A stretch of DNA of 64,000 nt. It comes from Leptobrachium leishanense. Lineage: Eukaryota; Chordata; Amphibia; Anura; Megophryidae. A program made the position numbers and the translations under genes. Numbering within the stretch: position 1 is the first letter of the stretch; the number at the start of each line of letters is the position of its first letter. Below the pieces are notes generated by a model. The model ran no database searches. It saw only the letters and a list, made by a program, of their open reading frames with translations, and had not been told where the DNA came from. The DNA lies in NCBI GenBank assembly GCA_009667805.1, contig CM019069.1, forward strand, positions 46,682,201 through 46,746,200, written 5' to 3'. Shown here piece by piece: positions 43,019 through 53,586 of the stretch.

Positions 43019-43023
43019 TATGC

Positions 43024-43373
43024 TACTCCTCATTTTCCTACAGAGCACCACAATTATGGAATAACCTCCCAGACATCATCAAATCTTCCCCCAGTCTTAA
43101 GTCACTCAAAAGCTCCTTACTAACATACCTCAATACAGAATGCACCTGTAAACATGTAACCTAGTGACTATATTTCCTACATATTTTTCTGTTAATCTGT
43201 ATATTTGTGTTGTTTTTTTAATATCTTGCATTGTATTACTTTGTATTTCTGTAACTGTAACACTTCAATGTTCTTGAACCCAGGACATGCTTGAAAACGA
43301 GAGAAATCTCAATGTATCCTTCCTGGTAAAATCCTTTATAAATAAATAAATAAATAAATAAATACTCTGAAGA
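43024..43373 (+). mobile_element. LINE 3' end with ORF C-terminus
   Basis: The first part encodes APQLWNNLPDIIKSSPSLKS and SLLTYLNTE, the C-terminal tail typical of CR1/L2-type LINE polymerases (W-N-L-P ... SLKSFK). The 3' UTR has ACCCAGGACATGCTTGAAAA and ends in (AAAT)n. Its tail is shared with the SINE at 2331. Confidence 0.75.
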
Positions 43374-43640
43374 GATGGGTTTTGAGGGATTTCTTGAAGG
43401 CCTGAAGGTCAGGGGAGAGTTTGATAGGGCGAGGCAAGTCATTCCACAAGATCGGTGCTGCCTTTGAGAAGTCTTGGAGGCGAGTGTTGGCCGTGCGGGT
43501 GTAGACAGATGACAGGTTCTCCACCTGCTGAACGGAGTTGTCTAGATGGGACGTGTTTGCGGAGTAACAAAGACATGTACGGAGGGGTTGAGTTATTGAG
43601 TGATTTGAACGTGAGCGTCAACACCAAATGATGACCTAAA
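43374..43640 (-). pseudogene. LINE ORF C-terminal fragment, antisense
   Basis: Minus strand encodes FSKAAPILWNDLPRPIKLSP and QAFKKSLKTHLFRV, the conserved LINE polymerase C-terminus, in two overlapping frames. Probably the same inserted copy as the tail at 42,069. Confidence 0.7.
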
Positions 43641-43914
43641 TATGCATTTTGTACTGAAGAGTAATTAAAATTTTAAGCCTCATATATATGGTTTATATTC
43701 AAGGCTCCTCAAACAGCAACATTCTATGAGCTGGAGAATAACTCCATTTCTACAATTTTAGCCTTAAAGCGCAACTATCCACAATTTATCTAATAGCCCC
43801 TAAAGAGTATATCAATGCATATTTGTGCATTAATTTATATGAAAACCATTTCCAGACACTAAGAAAATTATGCAATTTACACAGCATTGATATTTCCACT
43901 ATAGCAATGATAGG

Positions 43915-44075
43915 AGCTTACAATCTAGATAAATCTTTCTCTAGAGTGTAAGCTCCTATGAGCAGGGCCCTCTTCGCCTCTCCTCTCCATCCTACGTTTG
44001 TTTATTTGGGTCTTGTTCCCTTTGGTTATTGTAAAGCGCTGCGGAAACTGTTGACGCTATATAAATGATGATGAT
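43915..44075 (+). mobile_element. LINE 3' tail, sense
   Basis: AGTGTAAGCTCCTATGAGCA, GGGCCCTCTTC, TTATTGTAAAGCGCTGCGGA, and ends CTATATAAATGATGATGAT. Typical 3' end of vertebrate CR1/L2-type elements. Confidence 0.7.
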
Positions 44076-44714
44076 AGCAACTATTTATCCAGCTCTTGAT
44101 TCTCAGTGCCTTGCATTGCCCATCGGTACTGTCAACAATTCTGTAGATGGGATTCATGCTTGATGCCTCCAGCATTATTCAGATGTGGTTAAAAAAAAAA
44201 ATTACATTGGAGAGTCTCCGCTGGTTAACATCTTAAAACATTAAGATCAAAAGCAATTGGAACATAATCAAAATGACACGCAGGAGATAAGAATATTGAT
44301 GCTGTATCAAAACCTAATTAAAACAAGGGGCACTGATCTTCATTTACATAACATTAACAATAGTCTACGGCTAACAAGACATCCAGCATAGAAAAATAAC
44401 ACGAAAAACGCTATAATTAGGCAACGCTGCTGTTTATTAGTGAGAAAGAACACACTCATAAAAATATTGGGCAAGGTTTACAATTTTTTAATTATAGTGA
44501 CTTTGTAAATGCATTGATTGGGCTGCTCCATCTCGACTCCCTTTGGGACACTCTGCATCATCGAGACACCCGGAGTAATCCATGCCCCCTTTAGGGTGCT
44601 TGGCATCATCCTAAATTTTTAGAAATGCATGGGAACTCTATTTCCTCCTTTGTGACTCCCCGCATTAAATTCCATCCCACCTATTGATTTTAATCTAGGA
44701 GGCTGGCGACTTGT

Positions 44715-45600
44715 CAGGGTAATTCAAAGAGATCCGAATGGCTGGAGAAAGGTAACCGAATGCTGAAAATCAGCGTTCGGTTACCTTTCTTGGCCATTCG
44801 GCTATCCAGAGAGCAGGCAATTCGCCAAATTCTGGCGAATTGCCTGCACATACGGTGCCTGTTCGGTGCCTGTTCGAGGGCAGTGAAATCCCCATAGAGA
44901 AGCAATGCTTCGGCTATTCAGAGAACACAAACCAGCAGTGAAAGATTCCCAAATTGCCCTGCCATTCGGTGGTTTAATTCGGCAAGTTTATTCAGGCGAA
45001 TCCCATAGTCTTCAATGTTAAAAATATTCCCATTTTAATTCAATATATAATAAACCGTTCATTATAAAATTCTGCAGTAAAGAGTCTCTTTATTTATAGA
45101 TTTTTTAGGATATTTTAAGCATTTTTCTGGCTTTTTTTTATTTTATTTAACTTTTACTTATTTTTTCTGTAACAGCCCTTTTTTGTTATCATTCCCTGGA
45201 CCTCATATGTAAATGTCTGACATTTTCACTCAGTAGTTTCTTTGCAAACAGCGTTTCACTTTTCAAACATTCAAGTGAACTGTTTTGCGAATTTATTCAC
45301 TCCATTCATCTGCGGTGTCGGTTTTTTCCGGCGGCTTCGCTGCGTGTAATCGGCTCCTGCTCGGGTTTCTCCGGCGGGTTAATCCAGATGTTTTTGCGGG
45401 TTTCGGTGTGCATTCGCTGGGTTTTGCAGTGAGTGTTAGTCGGGTTTGCGGCGACCTTTCCCTGCAATTCGGGGACCCTGTGGCGCTTGCTGTATACACC
45501 GCAGGGTCGTCGAAATGGGATCGCCAAGTCGAACTGAGTTGAAGAGAACAAAAAGTCACCGAACGTGCGGTGACTTTTCGATTCTCTTTGAATAACCCTG
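44715..45600. mobile_element. CAGGGTTATTC MITE copy 5 (reverse)
   Basis: 886 bp, CAGGGTAATTCAAAGAG...CTTTGAATAACCCTG, internal order reversed relative to copies 1, 2 and 4. Confidence 0.85.
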
Positions 45601-46075
45601 TATATCTTATATTGATGCATCTCTGACGCCCTTCGATGAGGATCTTTATTAGACAGCTCACCTACTCTTCCTTGCCAGATCGTGGTATCACCTTATAGCA
45701 GTTATCCGTTTCTTTTTCCTTTCCCTCCCCCAATTACTAATGGATTCCTGGTTTGACCCAACTTGTCCCTCAATTTTGAAACCTCCTCCATGTGATAGTT
45801 TACTTTGTGAATTCTCCACTCCTTGACCTCTGACCTCTGGCTTTGTTCTATCGCATATTCTGCTCTCTATATTCCTGACCTTGACTTGTTGTAGTTCTGC
45901 TACCCATTATGTTAGGGTTGACATATCAGCCATGTTTTCCTGGACATATGTTATTATTTCATGGTCAGGGTGAGCACAAGAAAGATGCTGCCCTGCAGTA
46001 TGTATAAATGATATGGTGAGGGAGGAAAATCTTGTCTAATCAGGGCAAGTCACCCCAATTCCACTTTAAGTCTAA

Positions 46076-46894
46076 GGCCGGCTTCAGACAAACGCAGCGA
46101 TCACGTCTGTGTCGCTGCACAGTTTAACGTCTGTCGATGCATAGAATCATGATCAATAGAGACCCACACACTACGTACGTCTGCACCGAACTGCTCACGC
46201 ACAACGCACGTGGCAAACGGACGCAAGTTAGTTGTTCTGTGCTATGCTCGATGACGCCAGTCCTCAGGGGGAGTTCCTGGAGGCTTGGCCGACATCCAAG
46301 ATGTCGGCCAACACCAGGAGAGGATCACGATTTGGCGCTTTTCAGCGCCGAATCGTGATCCGGCTCCCCAGGGGTTAATTACAGCCACCGTTTGGAAGGG
46401 CAGGCTGTGCCCTTCCAAACGGTGCCTGGATTAATCCTGTGCCCCCCGGCGATCGGGAGGGAGAGAGGTCCGAAGGACCTCCCCCCTCCTTTTCAGGCGC
46501 CTCCTCCGCACACGCGGGGGGGGCTGAATTAGATGTCATCGCGCCGCCGCGATGACATCTACTTGCTCTACCGTGGTCCCGGAGTTCTGGGCTGACATCC
46601 AAGATGGCAGACCGCACCGGGGGGCGCATCAATCCGCCGGAATCCGGCGGATTGCTGCCTTCTGTGCATGGACGCGCTGAGCGCGTCCATAGCACAGAAC
46701 AACCACTTGGCTGGACGCGCTGAGCGCGTCCATAGCAGCCAAGTGGTTAATTTTGATTCCCATAGTTCCCTTTTTTTGTTCTACATCTGTTAAAAAAACG
46801 GACCGTGTGGTGTCTACAGTATCTTCCGCCAGTACATATGTCCGTTATGCACGCACGCAGAGTGCGCTCAGACTGCGTTCGTCTGACATTAGCC
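46076..46894. mobile_element. TWA-target MITE carrying a nested TTAA MITE
   Basis: Ends GGCCGGCTTCAGACAAACGC and GTCTGACATTAGCC, flanks TAA/TTA. Its centre is interrupted at about 46,218-46,750 by the element described next. Confidence 0.7.
46218..46750. mobile_element. TTAA-type foldback MITE, nested
   Basis: Right end CAGCCAAGTGGTTAA. The left start GTTGTTCTGTGCTATG is inverted at 46,690-46,704. Interior shares GATCACGATTTGGCGC, GAGAGGTCCGAAGGACCTC and GGACGCGCTGAGCGCGTCC with 60738-61911. The left end lacks TTAA, so it may be truncated. Confidence 0.65.
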
Positions 46895-47103
46895 TTACCT
46901 GCAGCACATAGGTTCTACATACTCCAGGGTAGTGTTTTTCATGCACTGCCCATCAGCCTGTATAAATTATGTGTCCAGGAATACATGGCCAATCTGGCAA
47001 CTTTAATCTAGGTATCAGTTTCATAAGCCCAGCCACTACAATCACTACTTCTCGCTATTCCTTTTACAGTATGCCTGACCTTAGAATCCACCCTTCTCAC
47101 TAA

Positions 47104-47520
47104 GGCTGGGGGTCAGACGAACGCAGTGCGAACGCGCGTGCAGCCGCACTTTATCACAGCCGTAGTAGCAGCAAATGACGGGCAATATACGAAGTACTGC
47201 CGCACGAAAGTGCGGCCGCGCAACGCAAGCGGCAAACAAATGCATTTTGTCGAGAACCTGATACCGCTAGTACTGACGTACAGAGTGCGCTGCGTCCGCT
47301 AGCGGCGTGTGTGCGTGATTAGGAGACGTCAGACGCTGCTAATGTCCGGCCAACATAACGTCCAGACGCAAAAAGGGTTTTATTGATGATCCGTACAAAA
47401 TCACAGACGAAAATGCGCATCCTATGACCGCTATCGCGTATTCCGTGAAAAAATACGTCCATTCGTTCGAACGCACTTTTTCACGGACGACGCAAAAAAT
47501 GCGTTAGTCTGACCCTAGCC
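47104..47520. mobile_element. TWA-target MITE, GGCTGGGGGTCAGACG copy
   Basis: GGCTGGGGGTCAGACGAACG ... GTCTGACCCTAGCC, perfect TAA duplication. Confidence 0.8.
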
Positions 47521-48252
47521 TAAGTTCCCGTAGATTTGCAGGAAATTTTAAATGAAATTTAGAAAAATGAAGATAAAAATAGCCTTATTGTTCAAGATTA
47601 GTTTATCCAATTCTCTTTTGGGTAAAAGTCGCAAAACTAATAACAGCAACTTAGGGATTGTGGAAATATTTTCATTGTCTATTATTTAAAGCTTAAGTGA
47701 ATATATTGCAGAAATAAATTATTTTTATACACACAGCAATGAGGTGAACAAGGTAACCCGTGTGCAAATTTTAGGCCAAAATAATAGGGTTTTGACAAGC
47801 AGTTGGAATATCTTGATTGAAGAGTAACCTCCTTTATCAAGCTTTTCCACATGCCATCATCTTAGCCAAAAAAAATAGCATACCGTTTAAGATCTCAAAG
47901 AAGGATCCTGTACTCCAGATTCAAAGGTTCTCGCGTTGTCCATCCACACACCTAAGCAATAAAATAAGACGCATTCACATACTTAATCAATAGTACATAG
48001 TGCATTAAAACGTCAGCATTTCTGTCCAAACACTGGACTTTCTTCATATGTCAAAGAAAACCTGAAATTTTGAGACTAGAGAACATAATGTCCTGAAGTT
48101 AGTAAAGTGGATGGATTGAAATGTTGACTTTTTCCATAATATAATTTCATATATTTAGATATGTATGAGTATTGTGATTTCATAAAAGCTAGAAAAATAT
48201 TAAACTGGTTATATTTCCCACATCTAACGTAAAATATAATATCTCATTACAG

Positions 48253-48359
48253 GATCAGAGAATGGAATTTTTAAGAAGTTAAGGACAACCCGAAGACGTT
48301 GTCAGCAGCCGAAAACCTTAAACAGCCCTGAAGACAGCATGTATTATAATCAGATTAAT
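48253..48359 (+). CDS. MYO3B: Class III myosin exon: conserved C-terminal tail
   Basis: 107 nt, acceptor TCTCATTACAG, donor AAT|GTACGT. Reads [20 protein letters not shown] and continues with [12 protein letters not shown]. This block is strongly conserved among vertebrate MYO3B proteins and was the decisive match. It starts in phase 1 and ends in phase 0, fitting both neighbours. It lies in the tail region reported to bind espin-family actin bundlers (family knowledge). Confidence 0.93.
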
Positions 48360-48539
48360 GTACGTACGTATAATTGCAGGGATGCCTCTATACAGGTTTT
48401 TTTGTCCCCGATTGCAGTCATGCAATATTCGAGCTCGGCTGATAGTGAGTCCCAATCCAATGCCGCTCACCCTGTCCAGACGTGCTAACTCGGTCTCATT
48501 CCCTTCATATATACTCATGTGCCTCTGCCCCATTCCTGT

Positions 48540-49395
48540 CACACAAACCCCTGTGCTTGTGTCCTGTGCCTCTCACACATACCCTTGTGCCTCGGTCTGT
48601 GCCCCTCACACATACCCTTGTACTTTGGTCCGTGCCCCTCATGCATACCCTTGTGCTTGTGTCCCATGTCCCTCACACATACCCTTGTGCTTGTGTCCCA
48701 TGCCCCTCACACATACCCTTGTGCGTGTGTCCCATGCCCCTCACACATACCCTTGTGCTTGTGTCCCATGCCCCTCACACATACCCTTGTGCTTGTGTCC
48801 CATGCCCCATACACATACCCTTGTGCCTCTGCCCCATACACATACCCTTGTGCCTCTGCCCCATACACATACCCTTGTTCCTCTGCCCCATACCACTCAC
48901 ACATACCCTTGTGCTTGTGCCCCAAGCCCTTCACACATACCCCTGTGCTTGTGCCCCAAGCCCTTCACACATACCCCTGTGCTTGTGCCCCATGCCCCTC
49001 ACACATACCCGTGCTTGTGCCTCATGCCCCTCACACATACCTTTGTGCCTCTGCCCTGTGCCCCTCACACATACCTTTGTGCTTGTGTCCCATGTCCCTC
49101 ACACATACCCTTGTCTCTCTGCCCCATGCCCCTCACACATACCCTTGTGCTTGTGCCCCAAGCCCCTCACACATACCCTTGTCTTTCTGCCCCATGCCCC
49201 TCACACATACATTTGTCTCTCTGCCCCACACACATACCCTTGTCTCTCAGCCCCATGCCCCTCACACATACCCTTGTCTCTCTGCCCCATGCCCCTCACA
49301 CATACCCTTGACTCTCTGCCCCATGCCCCTCACACATACCATTTTGCATCTGTTCCTTGCCCATCACACATACCCTTGTACCTCTGATCCATTCG
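48540..49395. repeat. Minisatellite in a MYO3B intron
   Basis: About 25 imperfect tandem copies of a unit of 22-36 bp built on CCCCTCACACATACCCTTGT plus CTTGTGTCCCATG or CTCTGCCCCATG. Length variation comes from the presence or absence of sub-blocks. Pyrimidine-rich on the + strand. All three + frames are open for about 300 codons because the unit lacks stops; these are not genes. Confidence 0.93.
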
Positions 49396-49902
49396 CTTCG
49401 ATTGACAATAAAGTTTAGATTAAATTATTAGAGACTTCTGCTAAACTCTTAAAACGATAAGAGTCGACCATGTCAACTTTGCAAAGCAGCATTGACTACT
49501 CCATACATCCACGGATCTAGTGTCGATTCTTCTCAGATTACCTGGATTGCTCAGCACTTATAAGTGCCTTTTAACCTCTCTTGCCTCACTCCATTGCAAC
49601 ACTCGCATCTCCCTGTCCCCAGTGTCTTACCATGGCAGTTGTCGAACATGTGCTTGCGCCTTTATCAGTTGCTTTCATATCAGGATGTCTCCTTTCACGG
49701 TGAATAATTGATCTGGTTTATCAAAGAAAAAGCAACATGCATGCTTCATCAGGCTCACTTGAACCCTTTGATCAAAAAAAATTATTCTCTGACTTGTGAT
49801 ATTATCAGCATCTGCTTGCATTCAACACAAAATCACTTTGAATTAAAAATTAACAACTCCCTGCTTAGCTTCTGAAAACTGCGTTCTTGGTCCTTCCCGC
49901 AG

Positions 49903-49949
49903 GGAAATCTGGAATATCAAGGGAGCAAGAGGAAACCGAGAAAGCTTGG
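49903..49949 (+). CDS. MYO3B: Class III myosin exon: small basic tail exon
   Basis: 47 nt, acceptor GTCCTTCCCGCAG, donor TGG|GTAAAT. Reads GNLEYQGSKRKPRKL plus two bases. The conserved basic KRKPRK precedes the DGEDEYY block of the last exon. Phase 0 start, phase 2 end. Confidence 0.92.
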
Positions 49950-50795
49950 GTAAATATCCATCATGAGGGTTTTTATTTATTTATTTAAAGTACTGTAAAC
50001 AGACATCCTCTAGTAAAAATATTTAGATATATAAAAATAAATAAAAATTAAAAATTGATAGCACTTAATATCAGCCTCCAGGTTGTATTTTCATTGGTGC
50101 AATTTAATAAGGCACTTTTAACTCTTAAAAAGCATTGAAAACAGTATGATGCGTTTGATTTTACAGCACAGCAGCCTCAGATGTATTCTGCGGGACAGGA
50201 TAAAGGTAGTTTTACAAAAGAGATTCGGTACCATCACAACTTATGCTGAGATGTATTGCTAACTGTGACATTCAGTTACATTTTCTACATCTTAGCATTA
50301 AAGAATGTTTCAACACCTTAAACAAAACAATAATATTTTGTACACTAATGTAATTGAGTTGATGTTTAGAAAAGGTAAAAAGTGATATGCTGCATGATCC
50401 CCTTTTGAAGACCAGTGGCCAGATCACAACCTGGACGCTATGCGCAGAGCTCGAGCCATACAGCATAGCGACTCGATCGCTGTGCTTAGTTTTTTACCCA
50501 TCCTATCCCATCTAAGACGCAAGCTGAGCTTGTGTCTCGGATGTTGCGCCAGGTTACTGTACATTAGCGTCTCCTATACTTTGTAGGTGTGGGGACCAGG
50601 AGGAGGTGAGGAGGAGGCGAGGCTGAAGGCTAGGTGGAGGGTTACTATCTGAATGAAAAAGATTTAGAAGGAACCCACTGTCTCCCGTGGTGTTGATCCC
50701 CACCGTGTGCCTGTACAGTTTGAGTAGCACTTTAAGCTACTCTGTATTTGTAAGTAGTTCCATTGAGGAATTTTTTGGGAACATTACCACTTTAA

Positions 50796-51220
50796 GGCTA
50801 GGGTCAGACTAACGCATTTTTCGCGTTGTCCGTGAAAAAGTGCGTTCGAACGAATGGACGCATTTTTTCACTGAATACGCGATAGTGGTCATACGATGGG
50901 CATTTTCATCTGTGATTTTGTACGGATCATCAATAAAACCCTTTTTGCATCTGGACGTTATGTTGGCCGGACATTAGCAGCGTCTGACGTCTCCTAATCA
51001 CGCACACACGCCGCTAGCGGACGCAGCGCACTCTGTACGTCAGTACTAGTGGTTTGACGTTCTCGAAAAAATGCGTTCGTTTGCCACTTGCGTTGCGCGG
51101 CCACACTTTTGTGCGGCCGTTCTTGTATGCTGCCCGGCATTGGACGTAATTTGCTGCTAGCGCGGCCGTGATTTAGTGCGGCTAAACACACGTTAATACT
51201 GCGTTAGTCTGACCTTAGCC
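50796..51220. mobile_element. TWA-target MITE, GGCTAGGGTCAGACT copy
   Basis: GGCTAGGGTCAGACTAACGC ... GTCTGACCTTAGCC, perfect TAA duplication (50793-50795 and 51221-51223). It landed exactly in the TTAAA end of the next element. Confidence 0.82.
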
Positions 51221-51831
51221 TAAAGGGAAATACTCTAGGCAACATGACCACCTAAGCTTTTTTAGGTGGTCATGATGCCCTGAGTATGCCCTTGTCTGTC
51301 CCCCCTCCTCTGCTCAGCCGATCGGCTGAAAACATCTGAGAGAGGCGGAGGACTTTACTCCGCCCTCCCAGCTGTCAGTCAGCAGAGCTGGATTCATATT
51401 TCCCACTTCTGCCGACTATTGCCGAGTAGGAGAAGTCATCGCGCTTTCAGTGCGATGACGTCTCCAACGCGCCACAGTAGCTGGCGGGAGCGAGCCGCCA
51501 GCATAGTCTGCGGCTGCGATTAGTGTTGCGCGCATCCTCTTATGCGTAACACTAATCAAAGAAGAAGAGGAAGCCTGCTGATTGGCTGGCTTACGTGAGA
51601 GGCGCGCATGCGCGCTTCTCACGTAAACCATTAGCCAAGTTCAAGATTTTCAGGACGGGAGCGGAAGAGGAGGGAGGTGAGTATAAAAAAAAAAAGATGC
51701 CGTTGGAAACAAGTGGTTTATAGGGTAAGTATTACAATAAAAAAAATATATATATACACAATAACTAGGTAGGGAGTAGGTATATTTTAATGTAAAAAAA
51801 AGGGGGGTTTTAGCCTAGAGTGTTCCTTTAA
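51221..51831. mobile_element. TTAA-type MITE, TTAAAGGNANACTCTAGGC family
   Basis: Left end (T)TAAAGGGAAATACTCTAGGC and, inverted at the right, TTAAAGGAACACTCTAGGCT. It has a hairpin at the left (ACCACCTAAGC/GCTTTTTTAGGTGGT) and an inverted segment with GCGATGACGTC. No coding. Confidence 0.65.
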
Positions 51832-52583
51832 CACATAATATCATAGTGAAAAAATGCCATACTTGTTTCAGAGAGTTATGAATATTTTATGGACACTTTA
51901 AGGACATTTTCTAGATAAGTATATTGTGCGCACAACCACTTATTTGCTGTCAGTTTTTGTACTTTGTATGAGACACGTTATGTGGCCCCAGCAGATGGAG
52001 AATGAGCGGCGTGATCCGCAACTTCCTCGCTCTATGGGTAGGTGAACACTGAGACAAAATAGTTCTCAGTGTCCCTGCGCGTATCCCTCCACTGCTCAGA
52101 CGGAACCCATTCGTGCAAGCTCTTATCTGTCTCCATAGAGTCCTGTGGACTGCTGGAGCAGATAACACCAGTGGCGCTTAGTGTGGCTGGTGTTATCTCC
52201 CTGTGGCTCGCCAAATTACGACTCGAGCTGCTGGCAAAGCGGCTCGGTCGTAATATGGACATTAAAGGCGAGCCGCAAATTGAATACGGCAGACGCAAAC
52301 ATTTTTCATTTGTGTCTCTCCTTTGACGTCCAGGTTGTTAACAGGCCTCTGGTATTTGCTGCAGTTCCATTGGTTCTGCCGCATCCTTTTGTGAGCTGCA
52401 GCCATTGTAAGATGTATTTGACACTAGTTTTGTATTCCATATGACCTGGTGTTGAGTTTAGAATTCAACGTTATTCCATTCATTATATACAATGAATAAA
52501 ACTGTTGGTTAAGGTTGTAGCTTCCCACTTACAACCTGGTTAATAGGTCTATTAATGATACATGGCACAATAGGTACATTAAA

Positions 52584-52790
52584 GGGGGTTATTTAGCAAT
52601 CTAAAATTTGCAAACGCATTGGAAAATCATCTTTGTTGCAATGGAGACAAGCGCCGATGTTTCACAAAATGAAAATCTAATCAGCAGCTGGACAATCGTC
52701 ACAGTAAAGCTTCTCCTGCTGCTGTTTGGATTTTCTTTTGTGAAATTTCCAGTGTTCATCGGCAAACATTGGCATATGCTGAATAACCCC
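52584..52790. mobile_element. MITE, GGGGTTATTTAGCA family
   Basis: TIRs GGGGGTTATTTAGCA and TGCTGAATAACCCC, flanked by TTAAA on both sides. It ends 76 bp before the last myosin exon, close to its branch-point region. Confidence 0.7.
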
Positions 52791-52866
52791 TTAAATGCTT
52801 AAATTTATCTGTTCAAAGCAGTTTATTGTCCAATATTGTCCTGTGTTTGGTTTACATCCCTTTCAG

Positions 52867-52996
52867 CCACGTGAAACTTCTAGACGGAGAAGACGAGTAT
52901 TACAGATTATTGTCAGCGGCCGATTCGATTCCTGAAGAGGATCTGCCTCTCAGTGCTACTTTGACACAACATGAGGTTTTCTTTGCATCCAGATAA
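52867..52996 (+). CDS. MYO3B: Class III myosin last coding exon and stop
   Basis: Acceptor ACATCCCTTTCAG; one base completes glycine, then HVKLLDGEDEYYRLLSAADS and IPEED. The frame ends LTQHEVFFASR with TAA at 52994-52996. DGEDEYY and SIPEE are conserved class III tail sequence. The last 17 or so residues do not resemble what I know of mammalian MYO3B. No second, long tail domain follows, which argues against MYO3A. The nine exons in the window give 338 residues in total. Confidence 0.93.
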
Positions 52997-53175
52997 GGTC
53001 ATGTTGTTCCATCTGACAATTCCAAATTAGGTAAACTGTTCTCTACTGTATAGAGCTGATGGTGGTTTTGCAATGGCTAGGAGTGAATTTAATTTTATGG
53101 ACCTTCTGCAATGCAGCCTTGCATGGTTAACCATATAAAATGGGAAAGTTATCCAATAAAGAGGATACAGGAATT
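52997..53175 (+). other. MYO3B: MYO3B 3' UTR (predicted)
   Basis: From the stop to about 15 bases past the AATAAA. AT-rich, no further exon. Alternative longer UTRs cannot be excluded. Confidence 0.55.
53155..53160 (+). terminator. Poly(A) signal AATAAA
   Basis: First canonical hexamer downstream of the MYO3B stop, 159 bp after it. Confidence 0.55.
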
Positions 53176-53248
53176 CTTAAGAAGCGTGTGTATTTATATT
53201 TACCCTACCCTACGGGTCCAAGCATCCACTGCAACTGGCCATCATGCC

Positions 53249-53301
53249 TAGCTCCTTCTGATGAGGGTCCAACAAACCCGAAACAGCGCTGTCCTAGGAG
53301 T
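53249..53301 (+). ncRNA. Hammerhead ribozyme motif with complete core
   Basis: CTGATGA (53258-53264), stem II GGGT/ACCC with a 7-nt loop, GAAA (53280-53283), stem III as a 10-nt palindrome ACAGCGCTGT (53283-53292), then C53293 as the predicted cleavage residue, followed by CTAGGAG. Stem I can form between CTCCT (53252-53256) and AGGAG (53296-53300), with a small internal loop beside the core. All invariant core bases are present. The loopless stem III implies function as a dimer, as in retroelement hammerheads. Confidence 0.7.
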
Positions 53302-53536
53302 GGCTTTGACCAGTTGCATAACCTTATCTCTGCTACAAAACCACAGTGTGGCATAGCATTGATTTTAGGGTTCTGTGTAATAACAGACCCAGGATGCATA
53401 AAAGTGAGACAGATGTCATTTGCATATCCTACCCAGAATTCCTTGCTGCATATGGGGAATGTGGCACAGGAGCTCTGGGATGCAATTCATTGAATTGCTG
53501 TGTTGTGCAAGTGGCTTCTGCAATAATAAACACAAT

Positions 53537-53541
53537 TATAT

Positions 53542-53585
<44 letters not shown>
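53537..53585. repeat. (TA)n(CA)n microsatellite
   Basis: Alternating TA followed by CA dinucleotides, directly abutting the Tc1 fragment. Confidence 0.85.

Positions 53586-53586
<1 letters not shown>

Noticed and set aside
42690..43019. GC-rich open frames of about 100-130 codons
   Set aside because: They lie within a solo LTR with a defined target duplication; codon content reflects GC richness.
48358..49418. Three overlapping open frames of about 300 codons
   Set aside because: They cover a tandem minisatellite whose unit lacks stop codons; all frames encode repetitive sequence.
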